Shown piece after piece: positions 1 through 10,399 of a DNA stretch of 64,000 nt. The stretch lies in NCBI GenBank assembly GCA_947044405.1, contig CAMRHE010000653.1:124001-188000 (forward strand), read 5' to 3'. The translations under genes were made by a program, and so were the position numbers. The notes under the pieces were generated by a model. That model saw only the letters and a list, made by a program, of their open reading frames with translations. It was not told the origin of the DNA and searched no databases. Positions within the stretch are counted from its first letter, which is position 1, and each line of letters starts with the position of its first letter. Source of the DNA: Leptodactylus fallax (lineage: Eukaryota; Chordata; Amphibia; Anura; Leptodactylidae).

Positions 1-136
1 TCATGCCAGATATTTTTTTTTTTTTTGAATGAAAAAAGGAAATGAATATATGACATGAACCAAAGAAAACCAAACAAAGAAACAATTCAAATCACAATAC
101 AATACATTACAGTAATGGAAAAGCTCAATCAATCAA

Positions 137-273
137 GTCCTGGAGGTACTGCAATACCAGGTCAATGCGTGGAGTGGACAGAGCAAGCTCTATTTCCAAC
201 TCCGTTCTAAAAATCCATTTAATATTTGGTCCCCAAATAGGGGACTATCAGATATTAAACTGATAAGAACAGA
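137..273 (-). pseudogene. U2 snRNA fragment, 5'-truncated
   Basis: Read on the minus strand, this stretch follows vertebrate U2 snRNA from about nucleotide 39 (TCTGTTCTTATCAG) to about nucleotide 177 (CAGTACCTCCAGGA). It includes an Sm-site-like ATTTTTAG and the CTTGCTCTGTCCACTCCACG stem-loop region. The first 38 nt, with the branch-site recognition sequence GTAGTA, are absent, and several loop bases differ, so it cannot be a working snRNA. It abuts the 3' end of the Tx1-clade LINE in the same orientation, as expected if the LINE inserted into a U2 gene copy. Recognition of U2 is firm; its origin as a target site is inference. Confidence 0.85.
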
Positions 274-567
274 TTTTTGTTTTTTTTTTACAAAAATAGT
301 TTATTAATGAAAATCATAAACAAAATTTACATACATTTCACATTGAAGATCCAAAATGTACGTACATGTTACATTGAATTTCTAAACAGGCAAAATAAAC
401 ATCCAATGATGTACAAGAAGTGAAACTATAAAATGATACCTTACATTGCTACTAAGTGTTTCCACTTTTTGGCTTTCCAAACTCCCTCTGCATCAGACCC
501 TGACCTTCTACATTCTAACTGATACAGAAAATACATCTTACTCAAGAACAATCTTACACAGTCGTTT

Positions 568-1499
568 TCAGACGACTCGTGCTTGAAGAGCAGGAGGTTC
601 CTGGCATCCCACAGTGTCCCGAAGCAAAATGGAACAAATCCACATAAAACGGTGTTTGGCAGACGTTGTTAGGCCCAAGCCAAAAGTAAAACAAAAGTAA
701 GATATATCTGAAATGCCTGTAAGTTCTGTAAACAAGCGATTTAAGCGATTGAAAACATTTTTGGTAAATTGACACTCCCAAAAAAGATAAGACGATTCCT
801 CCTGACCACAACCTTCCCTTGGGCATGTTTGAGTACGCGCCAACCTTCTACAATACCTAAATGCTCTTGTGGGTAATGCATCCTGGAACGCTAACCACAA
901 AGTCTGTTTCTGCTTGGCTAACACCAGTAATTTCTGTAGGGTTTTCCAAACAGTTTGCGCCTGAGAATTTGAAATTCCAATAATATCTGCTGGAGATTGC
1001 AATTCTCTATACTTGGCGTTTACTTGCAACTTATTCGTGGCCTGCAAACCCAAAGTAGCTAAGTTATACTTAACAAAAAATTGTTGTAAAGTAGAACGGT
1101 GGCGCCACAAAAGCCCATGGGCTAGTTCTATCAAGCTGTATCCACCCCCACCCTCTGAGAAGCCAACCTGCCAAATATTTTGTTAAAACTCCTGCCCATC
1201 TGCCTGATAAGACCAGTTTATTAATTAGAAGCCAATAGTGGAGTTTTACCAGATACGCTACATCCAGCATTCCTATTCCCCCATCCTGAAAGGTCTTGAC
1301 ACATGTAGCTCTGGCCACTCTTTCCATCACTGAGCCCCAAAGGAAAACATAATAATCTCGTTAATTTTTGAATGCACCTAGCAGATGGTGGAAAAACAGA
1401 GGTAACATACAAAATCATGGGGATAACAGCCTTAATGATTAATACTTTCCCAAACAAGGAAAGTTGCCTTACTTTGTAGTAAGTCAATTTTTTTTGCAA
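568..1499 (-). pseudogene. Tx1-like LINE ORF2 thumb and C-terminal region, frameshifted
   Basis: Two out-of-register frames continue the RT ORF. The piece at 1221-1499 carries the LSLFGKVLIIKAVIPMILY thumb motif typical of Tx1/L1 ORF2. The piece at 568-1134 ends the protein and includes a cysteine-rich block, CPREGCG followed by LFWEC, equivalent to the C-terminal zinc-knuckle of these proteins. At least two frameshifts separate the pieces. About 290 bp of 3' UTR follow down to the A-rich end at 274. Confidence 0.72.
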
Positions 1500-2310
1500 T
1501 ACGTATGCCTAATTGTTCATACGATTCGGTTCCTTGCAATGCATTATCAAAATGTATACCCAAGACCTTAATACTTCCTGGACTGTATGTAAGCTGATTA
1601 TCCGTAAAAGGTTTCCCAGCTGAAAAAACTGAATAGGTGGACTTAGCCCAATTCACAGACAAGGCAGAGATAGAGCAAAACTTCATCTTAGGATTTTTTG
1701 CTCTATCTAGATCAGCTTTTGATGTGGACAAAAAGACCACATCATCCATGTATGCTAGCACTTTGACGGCTAGATCTCTTCCTCCAGGGACAAAGAAACC
1801 TTTGATAAATTTATCACGCATAACAGACAGAATAAGTGGCTCCATGACGCTAATAAATAAAATGGGTGACAAGGGACATCCTTGCCTAACCCCCAACAAA
1901 ACCGTGAAACTAGGCCCAATAAACCCATTGATTTGAATGCAGCTAGTTATCCCAGAATACATAGCTGAAATGACTGCTAACATTTGAGGCGGAATCCCAA
2001 AGGCTTTAAGAACTTGAAATAAGAAACAATGAGACACTGTATCATACGCCTTTTGCAAATCAATGGATGTTAGAACCAAAGGAGTTCCACGACATTGCGT
2101 TAAGTGAATAGCGTCACGGAGGAACACTAAATTCTCATGTATCCTCCTTCCAGCCACGGCACAAGTTTGAGCTGGCGTGAACGAAGGAAGCACGGACTTA
2201 AGACGAGTAGTAGTAATTTTCGCCACTACTTTATAGTCAAAATTAAGCAGCGTAATTGGTCTCCAATTCCAAACATCCTTCCAGGAGAGCTTGTGAATCA
2301 GCAGCAGTCA
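1432..2310 (-). pseudogene. Tx1-like LINE reverse transcriptase domain (partial ORF2)
   Basis: The frame opens in the NWRPITLLNFDYK motif at about 2240-2285 and continues for more than 260 codons. It shows the fingers/palm order expected of a non-LTR RT: the DLQKAYDTVSH motif A block, the GVRQGCPLSPILF block, and the catalytic AYMDDV box near 1750. The catalytic aspartates are intact. The frame breaks near 1440-1500, where the thumb continues in another frame. In life it would copy LINE RNA into DNA at a nicked target. No start codon of the original ORF2 is present. Confidence 0.82.
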
Positions 2311-2341
2311 GATAAAACTGAAATGATCGCACCGCTGCTGC

Positions 2342-2385
2342 CTTTATATAGGACTTTTCCAGACCCACCTCCTGTGATGTCATCA
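2342..2385 (-). promoter_or_regulatory. Candidate core promoter (TATA plus CRE-like site)
   Basis: On the minus strand a TGATGACATCA element (2375-2385) lies about 24 bp upstream of TATATAAAG (2342-2350). The spacing and order would suit an RNA polymerase II core promoter firing leftward into the LINE fragment. The block 2311-2470 is neither LINE nor Kolobok-like copy A1, so its source is unknown. It could be a transposon 5' end or chance. No transcript is visible. Confidence 0.25.
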
Positions 2386-2472
2386 GTAAACAAAGGGGAG
2401 GAGTCGTAACATGTACTGAGCTGCCAATCTGTGTGTAGATATATAATCTCTATCTTGTCTGAAAAGACTTCC

Positions 2473-3875
2473 TCAGCCTCGTGTTCAAGCAATCATGGCA
2501 TCCATATAAAATGGATTAGTTCTGGTTGATATTTTAGACACAAACTGAAAAATTCCAAGTTTCCCAGAATGGCAAAAGTAAGTTGTCTGAGGTCTCTAAG
2601 CAAGTTTGTTTTTAATGTCAACAAGCCTCTTTATGGTTGAAGAATCTTGTATAAGCCATTTTGTCCTTTGTAAGGCTTCTTCAGTGAGCGGTGCATGTGA
2701 ACAAGTTCTGTAATTGTCCTCAGAATCCCACTTGTGACCTGATTCAAGATGGATTTCCACCATTTGATCAGTTCATCACAATCTTCTCCACATGTACATG
2801 CTGCCTGTCACATGTGGTTTCCGTACGGCTTTATCCAATTCAACAAAATTGCGCCACTTCTAGTTTTAGAAGCAGACGGTACTTATTTAATGCCTAAATT
2901 TCACATCAAATGTAGTGTTTTTCTCTAAGCATTTGATTTGATATGTCTGACTGTAGTAACATGAATGTCTACTCCTTGTTGTCTCAGGTATTCCAATATG
3001 GTTTAGAGCACAATCTTTTTCAAGTACGACCAAAATGAGTGGCGGTATAAGTTCAACATAAAATGAGCAGATTTTACAGAAGGGAAAATCCATCATGGAG
3101 TAAACACAATATTTTGCAGAAAATCCAGGACTGTCTGTCCATCCCCTGCTAGAATCAGATGTTTCCTTCGTTTCACTAATAACTGGTTCTAATTTCCATT
3201 AATGATCTATCGCAGGAAATAACAAGGTCTTAAGATTTGCTGAACCTTACTGTAAGTTTTTGTCAATTTCCTACATTTCTGGGTCTTTGTAGTGCATCTT
3301 TTCCATGTATAAGGGCTAATGGCAAGACTCACTCAATAGGTGAAAATCCTTCATATAACATTGGTTCATGCTGTGACTGGGATGGAGTCATAACCTAATC
3401 CTGCTCCATAACATGAGTGGACGTTGCCATATAACTGGACATTCTCCTGCCCTTGCAGTTCATGATGTATTTCCAATTCACCTGGAGCCAAATAGTGATG
3501 GTTCTTCTGATTCTGGAACAGGAATTACCAATTCTACAAACTGTTTGGGAAGTTTTTTGCTGGTGTTGTGTGATCAGACATTTTCCTAGGTGAATGATCG
3601 TCCGGATCCAAATAATGAATTATTTTTTTTATTTTTTTTTGCCACTATAGACAATTTACACATGATACAGTGATATCTTTTGCAGATGTAGATTTCAGTT
3701 TATACCTCAAAGTGATGTTCTGTATTCATGGTAAATGAACACTTGCTATGTATAAACTTACTGAAAACTGCTGTGTCTTCTGAATAAACTCTTTCAGAGC
3801 CCAAAACTGCAGCTTGAGTAGAGCTTGTAGTGGTCAGCAATGTTACATCTGTAGACCTGGATATTGTAGCAGGGA
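2473..3875 (-). mobile_element. Kolobok-like DNA transposon remnant, copy A1
   Basis: This is one of five related copies (others at 24.5, 26.6, 47.0 and 58 kb). The minus strand encodes scraps of a protein with an NHMWWAACTCGEDGDELI-type block, a motif style seen in THAP-linked transposases of fish and frogs such as Kolobok. Upstream parts encode the PMLYEGFSPIERVLPLSP-type region (about 3300-3390) and a KCSFTM...EHH zinc-finger-like segment (about 3640-3760). Stops and frameshifts are many. Unlike copies A2 and A4, this copy has no Tc1 insertion after CCTAGGTGAA near 3590. Family assignment is tentative; relatedness of the five copies is clear. Confidence 0.6.
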
Positions 3876-3889
3876 TATTGGTTGCGTTT

Positions 3890-3999
3890 TACACCATTAT
3901 ATGGTGGGGTTGGTGCACCAGTCCTCTTCCATGCTTGTACTCCAGAGCCCTGGATATTTGCACTGCACATCTCTTCAGGGAATCCTGTGATATCCCAAC
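3890..3999 (-). pseudogene. SBK1-like kinase exon 3 stub
   Basis: The minus strand reads VQISRALEYKHGRGLVHQ and then jumps to HHIMV, so an internal deletion removed RDLKPDN and joined the catalytic loop to the strand after it. A splice-acceptor-like CTGCAG lies just upstream, at the same place as in the better copies. Nothing of the C-lobe follows. It is a dead fragment of the kinase array that is scattered through the window. Confidence 0.65.
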
Positions 4000-4368
4000 C
4001 TGCAGACATCAGATCAGTGTCAGATATTGATGTGGTTGGTAGGGTTGATGTTGCAGTAGGTAGAAGCGACGGCCATATAATATCAAACATTGCAGAGTTA
4101 TGGGACTCTCCTCCTATTGTATTGCTAAGTGACATGATCTCAGAGACATTACTCAATCGGAATATACAGAATATGGAGGTTTATATGGCTGAGGAAGGAG
4201 ACATCAACAAGTCTCCCTCTCTCCAGAGGATGCAAATACTCCATCTACAGTATCTGCCCCATAATTCCAGCAATCTGATCCCTGGTATAGGGTCATCACC
4301 CGTGTCCTCCCACCAGCCCAGCATAAAGATTGATAAATGACCTCACTGGGGGGCATGTTCTTGGTGGT

Positions 4369-6350
4369 CAGTGGCGTAACTAGGAATGGCTGGGCCCCCA
4401 AGGCGAACATTTGACATGGGGGAGGCATAGCTAGGGGTTCAGCACAAGGGGGTGAACATGTCCAAGTGGGCCCCCAACTTGGGTATTATCACTATACAGT
4501 GACCGTATAGTGGTATATATTGGCTCTACACAGGGCTCTGCAGACAATTTAGGTGAATACATTTAGTGACTTACCGGTGATGTCTCTCCCAAATCGTTCA
4601 TATTCCCCATAGCTTTCATCTGGACCACCATGACCACTTCTTCCAGCTGTGAGTTGTCTCTAAAGTTTGCAGCACAGACATCTTTGGCTCCTCACTTTTC
4701 CAGGCACCCGACCCACATTGTCCTCACCTGCACACCACTCCTGCTGTACCCCCCCAATTATAAAATATATAATATAACCCCTCCATAATGAATACCCACG
4801 AGTGCATCTTGAAATTAATAACTACCCTGTGTATCCCCTGTAAACAGTGCCCCTTATTAATAATTCCTCAGGTGTTACCTAATTAAAGTAAACAAAAGGT
4901 AAAAATAACTAGCTGGGTTCCAATACCCAGGATCAGCCGTCTGAATGAACTGTGGTACCTGTGTAAGCGCCGTGACCCCCTTCTCTGTGTACATAGTGTC
5001 ATTCATTTCATAGCGGCCATGTAATGTAACTACAGCCTCGTCCTATACACGTCTATGTGACAAGGCTTGAATTACATCACACGGTCACTATAAACAGACA
5101 GTGTGTGATATAAACAGGTGCTGGGGCCGCTTCATACAGCTGGTCAGTGGGGAATTCCTTATCTCTTATTGATGATCTATTCTGAGGATAGATCAACTTA
5201 AAAATGAGCTGGAAAATTCCTTAAAGTTAAGGTCCCACGTGGCGACCCACAGCAAAAAAGCACTGTTTTTCCTGCTGCGCTCTGCAGAGTTCGCAGAGGT
5301 TTCCTCTGCAGACTTTGTTTCAATTAGATCTATAGGGAAACCGCCAGCGTTTCCGTATTTCTGCAACTTCCAAAACCACGACTGTTATGGAAATCACAGC
5401 ATGTCCGCTGTGTGTATTTTACTGCAAAGTGGGGATGGGATGGGGCCCCACGTGGCATGCGCCACAAAAAAAAAAAAAAGCATTTTACAGTTCCTGCAAA
5501 GTGGATGGGATTCTAGCAAATCCCATCCACACACTGCAGAAAAGTGTGCAGTAGACATGCTGTGATTTCCAAAACTGTTGTGGTTTTGGAAATCGAAGCA
5601 TGTCAATTATACCTACAGAAACCCTGGCGGTCCCCTATAGTTATAATGGAAGCAGAGTCCACAGAAGAAACCTCTGCGGACCTTCTGTGGGGAAAAACCA
5701 CAATGTTACTGCCATGGCTTTTCCTGCAGCGCTTTTTTTTTTTTTTTTTTGTTGCTGACAACTACGTGGGGCTTTAGTCTTAAAGCCCAAGTGTTACCTT
5801 AATTGCCCCCTGACATAAATACTGCACCTCTAATGACCCCTTATATTAATGACCACCCCCTTGTATTCATAATACCTCCTAATATAAATGATGCCCCTTA
5901 TTTAGCCTCCCCCTTGTATTCATAATACCTTGTAATAACCCTTATATAAATGACCCCCTTATGTTCATAACAACCCTTTATACTATTAAAATATCCACAA
6001 CTAAGCTAAAACAAATATGTGATACTCGCCTACCTGCGATCGTGACGAAAGGAGCTGCTGCTTTCTCTTTACCCGCGCTCTGTTAGCAGGGTCCACGCAC
6101 AGGAAGTCAGCATTCTGATGTCATCGCACCGCCTGTGCCAGGAACCAGACATCTGACACTGTTCTCGTTGTCATGTAAATCGCAGGCCTGAAGTGGCTTG
6201 TGGTTTACAAGACAGCCAAGTTGCAGTAAGGCGTTTAAATTAGATTGGTGTCTGCAGACACCAATCTAGTTAAAAGTAAAAGATGTATTGATGGTGGGCC
6301 CTACAATGTCAGTGGGCCCAGGGCAACAGCCCCCTCTAGCTACACCTCTG
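4369..6350. mobile_element. Non-autonomous hAT-like DNA transposon
   Basis: The ends form an imperfect terminal inverted repeat: CAGTGGCGTAACTAG on the left and, reverse-complemented, CAGAGGTGTAGCTAG on the right. The left end continues with GGAATGGCTGGGCCC, identical in type to the right end of the 438-bp hAT at 22101. No transposase ORF is present. The flanking 8 bp do not match well (TTGGTGGT and GTTCTGAC), so the target duplication is decayed or one boundary is off by a few bases. The interior holds a nested MITE and low-complexity AT-rich sequence with runs of CCCCTTAT. Confidence 0.65.
5231..5776. mobile_element. Nested MITE-like inverted-repeat element
   Basis: Ends GGTCCCACGTGGCG (left) and AAGCCCCACGTAGT (right, reverse-complemented) form an inverted pair inside the larger hAT. 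A second copy of the end motif, GGGGCCCCACGTGGCA, occurs internally near 5440, suggesting two nested copies. The interior carries palindromic GCAGCG/CTGCAG-rich sequence and A and T runs. There is no coding capacity. The superfamily is uncertain. Confidence 0.5.
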
Positions 6351-6929
6351 GTTCTGACTCTTTCTGAAAAAATATCTATACGGAAAGTAACATAGGTTGC
6401 CCATGAAGGGATGAATCATGAGCCTTGGATCCCAGAGTATATCCGAGTATTTGTCAATGGTTTACAGCATCCCCCACATATTGAGCAGGAAAGTGTAAAA
6501 GATAATGTAAAACCATAAATTGAGTGGTGAAGAGGGTTCATGGCATGGTACAGAAAGCTGTTAAGTAACTATAAAAGCTTTCTTTTAATGTATAAGCAAT
6601 TTAACTTTTTAACTTGGCATTTGACTAAACAGACAAAATAGGAGTTGGGGTTGAAAAATGGGAGAAGTTATGTTGGGGCGGTATCTCTTAGAAAATGTAT
6701 TCAGCATCTCCATACTTCACCACAATGGAGCCCCTCTTTTTCAAGGAAAATGACATCACTCTTGGGACTTCTCATTTCGTCAGTCTGTTTATTCACAAAG
6801 TAATGAGTGACTGAAACACTTGACATCACATGGAACGTCAAGAAGGTTCAGGACAGGATTCCTGGTCTTAGGTATATTTTATATTTACTGTCTAAAGATC
6901 AGTTCTTTAACGTGGTGTTGTATTTTTTT

Positions 6930-7290
6930 TGTGGTGGGGCATGGCCTGCAAACCATTGATACATTTTCTGGATTAGATACTTTGTTGCATTCTCTGGTGT
7001 ACTTCTGTTGCGCTTTTCCATATGAAATATCCAAAGGCCCATATGTCAGCACTAGGCTCAAAGGATAAGAGTCTCACTTCAGTTTATATAGTAGACCTGT
7101 AGGATATAATGGGTTGCTTGGATGGGATGAGGGTACCTGCAAGCTGTCATGCCAAAGTCACTCAGTTTAACATGATGGCATTCCTTGTCCATTAGTAAGA
7201 GCTTCTCTGGTTGCAGGTCTCCATGCACCAGTGCTTTACTGTACATGTGTTCTAGAGCTTTGGTCAACTGTATTGCACAATGCTTCACAT
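6930..7290 (-). pseudogene. Divergent SBK-family kinase pseudogene
   Basis: Reading leftward from 7288, the minus strand gives KHCAIQLTKALEHMYSKALV, then HGDLQPEKLLLMDKE, then HHVKLSDFGMT, and after a gap PSADIWAFG near 7040. These match helix E, the catalytic loop, the DFG region and subdomain IX of SBK1-type kinases. The HRD arginine is glycine (HGD) and the KPEN lysine is glutamine (QPEK), which would be unusual in an active kinase. A frameshift and stops separate the two parts. This copy differs from the HGRGLVHRD group and seems closer to ordinary SBK sequences, so it may represent an older paralogue. Confidence 0.7.
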
Positions 7291-7794
7291 CACTTCTGGA
7301 ATTCTAGTCTAGAATAAACCATTAAATGTGCTTATTCTGAGCTACCAAATGTCTAGAAATTTGGCTAATCCGTCTAGGATAGTAATCTCTTCGCTGTCTC
7401 ACAAGCTATTGGAAAACTACTACTGAACATGCCCTGGCAGACAAAGGCAAGAGTTAGAATGTCCCAGGATGGAAACAAGACATAAATGATATTCTCCAAG
7501 ATTGGGTAACCATATCATTCATGACACATGCCTTTAGTATTTCTCCAGAAAGACTATAGGCAAATGTAGAAAAGGAAAAAAAAAAATACAAAATTTCATG
7601 CTTTAATATTCAATTTTGAAATGCTTTTCTCTAATACATAATGGATTGTAAATGACCCTCCTTGTCTGTCCTTTTACCAGCAAATAAGACAACAATGTAA
7701 AATTTCTGTAAGAAATCAAGGCGCTAACTCTTATCAATTGGCAGACACAACTGTTTGTGCTGCTAGATCCAGGTGCTTGTACCCAGAGTAGGTG

Positions 7795-8502
7795 GTTAAT
7801 AAGGAATTTCCACTTCAGATCCAAGAGTCAGTCCTCTGTCAGAAGACAATGTACTAAGAGTAGATTGTCATCTATCCCAAAGCTTGGTACCATCTTGGTT
7901 CTGTATGATGTATTCCAATCCTCTGCTGTCCTCCTCCAATGAATATCAACACCTCTTCCTCCTCAACCACCTCCATGTTAGTTTGACATGTCGGCCTTCT
8001 ATGGTACATTAATGTGGCCAAGAACACAATGTCAGGAAGAGGGGTCTTGGGTGAGGAGCAGGTTACACATGGTTAAGGCTTCTACTGGTAACTTCTCCCT
8101 ATTAGTTGGTAGAGGAGTAAGGCCTGAAGCTTGTGGCCAGTGGATGTAGAGTTGGTACATCATGTCTCCTGCAGTTACTTGCCCCCAGGGGGAAATAACC
8201 AGTCAAAGCTACAGAGAAGTAACCAGAAGCCCAGTTATCCACACTAGGGCTTAAAATACAACTACTTATCGTGGCTTGTCACAACTCAGAGGTGGGTGGT
8301 TATGAATGGGACATCATGGAAACCAGGCTCCCTGCACAGTGAGTCCAAAGTCTCCCAGCTTGATATGGTGACAATTCCTTTCCATCCTCAGCATGTTGCT
8401 GGCTTCAGGTCTCTGTGCACCAATACATTCATACATGTAGTCCAGAGCCCTGGATTATTTTTACTGCCCATCAATTTACTGTATCCTCTGATATCCCAAC
8501 CT
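7795..8502 (-). pseudogene. SBK1-like kinase exon 3 copy, decayed
   Basis: The exon can be followed from its acceptor at 8502 (VGISEDTVN) to the acidic C-terminal tail ending LGSEVEIPY near 7795. The catalytic part (8293-8470) is badly worn: the HRD arginine codon region and parts of helix E are altered by indels. The C-lobe is better preserved, with MMYQLYIHWPQASGLTPLP, then PTNREKLPVEALTMC, then NLLLTQDPSS followed by TGA. The tail beyond the stop is homologous to other copies and acidic (EVVEEEE). A functional protein is excluded by several frameshifts. Confidence 0.7.
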
Positions 8503-8844
8503 GTAGACACTGATCAGTATATATGGTAGTACAGCAGTATCTCATGATGATAGGTTATATTTATTCTATATAAAATGATTTATATTATGACTGACAATCT
8601 TGATTATGTTAGTTTTGATGAAGCTGTAGATCAAACTAATACTGTGGTGAGCATTTTGCTTGTAACATATGGTTATGGGACTCTACCTATTGTAGGGCTC
8701 AAGGTGGCGACATGGTACTTTGAAATCCACTGTAACATCACGTCTATATTTAGCCTTTGATATGTCACAATAAAGGGGTATATTGTATGTAGGAGATCTT
8801 AGCCAGGCCCAAGTTAGAAGTCTACTGCATAGGATCATGCCTGG

Positions 8845-8945
8845 TGCCTGCTATTACTAGCTCCATGTTCATATGATGCCAGGCACTCTGTTAGTGATGT
8901 AAGAAACATGTTCAGCTCTGTCCTTCACCACTGGCTGAGGTACAG
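8845..8945 (-). pseudogene. SBK1-like kinase exon 2 remnant
   Basis: Only the first part of the exon is recognisable: on the minus strand PLASGEG-type sequence replaces PLAVKLQ, followed by DRAEHVSYITN. It sits about 340 bp upstream of exon 3 of the same copy, separated by the conserved intron (about 8510-8840) containing ATGTCACAATAAAGG. The beta-3 lysine has been lost. Confidence 0.5.
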
Positions 8946-9009
8946 AAGACCAAAAGTGTCCTAGATCTTGCATGGAAACGTTATTGGGAGACTTATTCAT
9001 GACTGGGCA

Positions 9010-9710
9010 TTGACGCCTTCCAGCCCACCAATTCCCTGTATACCCCCTCGAAATGGACACATGACTACTGGATTGACTTTATTAGCCACAGCAGCCATTT
9101 TATTAACAAATAGAAGTATTTATCTCTAGCTGTTCAAACCCCTGCTCAGACACAAATTCACCCATCCTGGGTGACTGGGATTTTCTCCCTATCACATCCG
9201 CAGATCTCCTACCAGACCAAATGCCGTATCGCCATAATAGGGAGTCCAGAGCCGCCTTGTGAATCCTCCAATAGATTGTACTCTAACTCCAAGGACCCCA
9301 GCCGCCATAGCTGCCGTGACAAGAACCAGCCCCTCACTCCATGCAGCCAACAAAAACCATCCAGTCATCCAGTAGGCCTCTCCACAAAAATCCCTGCTTA
9401 ACGAAACCTCACCCACTACTAGCAAACACTATATCAGGGAGGGTGAGTGTGACATTAAGCTGCTGCTCTGCTCCTTATCTCCTGTGGGAATGACCATTGT
9501 CTCCCTGGCTTCCTATGATGAAAACCCTGCCCCCTGACTTTCTGAACTCCCTCACCTAGCCTAACACCCCTTCCTCCTGCAGCAATCAAAATACACTAAA
9601 CCAAGCCCCTGTCATGCTGGCCCCCCCACTTGCCTGCAGTACGGCCACACTTAATCACAAATGCAATATGGTGGCTCTCAGATTGCTGGCAAATCCCATT
9701 GATCGACTGC
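9010..9710. other. Unclassified insertion of about 0.7 kb in a kinase intron
   Basis: Paralogous introns at 12.84-12.95 and 63.88-64.0 kb run continuously from CATGGAAACTTTATATT to GACACCTTGGGTTTAAT, whereas here about 700 bp intervene. The inserted DNA is moderately GC-rich, has no convincing ORF and shows no repeat ends that I could pair. Its left part contains TTTATTAGCCACAGCAGCC. Probably a mobile element of unknown class. Confidence 0.4.
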
Positions 9711-10182
9711 CTCATAGACATGAGATTTCAGACTGTGCTGGGACACCTTGGGTTTAATAGATCCATTAAAGATACAGGGTACACGGTCTGTATTTTACTG
9801 TCAAGCTGAGAATTATAAGATAAAGCTGTTCAAGTGTGTAATGTAGAAGACTTAGTTGTGGTTTAGACATTTGATGTGTTACTACCACTGCTCAATCAGA
9901 AGTTCTTTCCAAGGAGATAATATACAATGTACAGATATCTGGTCTGTATATATGATAGTATAGTAGTAGATCTCATATATTGGACTGTGACAGATCTTGA
10001 TATGGTTGGTGGTTTTGATGAAGCAATAGATCAAACTAATATTATGGGACTCTCTCTCCCGATTGTAGGGTTGAGGGTGACCTTATGATACTTGGACATG
10101 TGATGTGACTATTTCTATTTAGCCTTTTGTATCTCACCAGGGTATATAAAATGTAGGTGAACATATGAAGTAGGCTTCTTAC

Positions 10183-10369
10183 CTCGGCTAGGATATGATC
10201 ATACATGGTGCCAGCCATTGCTAGCTCCTGAGTCCAGATGTAGTAATCCGGAGTGTCTAAAGATGAGATGTCCTGATGCAGGTACTCTGCTCAGCCTGAG
10301 ACAACTCCATAAGAAACCTGTTCAGCTCAGTTCTGTCCTTTCTCTGTAGCTTCACAGCCAGTGGTTTAC
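10183..10369 (-). pseudogene. SBK1-like kinase exon 2 with both splice sites
   Basis: The minus strand has a CTTTAG acceptor and a GTAAG donor flanking a 187-nt exon. It begins KPLAVKLQRKDRTELNRFL, holding the AVK beta-3 lysine that positions ATP, and ends DYYIWTQELAMAGTMYD in a second frame. This matches the SBK1 N-lobe pattern of beta-3, helix C and a hinge followed by AQE...G.L.D. One internal frameshift near 10270 breaks it. No matching exon 3 follows directly; the next exon 3 downstream belongs to the 7.8-8.5 kb copy, so assignment to one unit is uncertain. Confidence 0.72.
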
Positions 10370-10399
10370 CTAAAGACCAAAAGAGGATTTAGTGACCTC

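Larger units (their letters stand above)
274..2310 (-). mobile_element. Tx1-clade non-LTR retrotransposon, 5'-truncated
   Basis: This is the 3' part of a LINE whose reverse transcriptase resembles the Tx1 clade of L1-like elements. Homology starts abruptly near 2310 within RT motif 0/1 and runs to an A-rich 3' end at 274-300. The coding sequence lies in at least three frames, so the copy is dead. The 3' end joins U2 snRNA sequence directly. Keno-type members of the Tx1 clade are known to insert site-specifically into U2 genes, so a Keno-like identity is likely but is inferred from clade plus target. No endonuclease domain or ORF1 is present because of the truncation. Confidence 0.8.

Noticed and set aside
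137..273. Functional U2 snRNA gene
   Set aside because: The first 38 nt, including the branch-site recognition sequence, are missing and loops are mutated.
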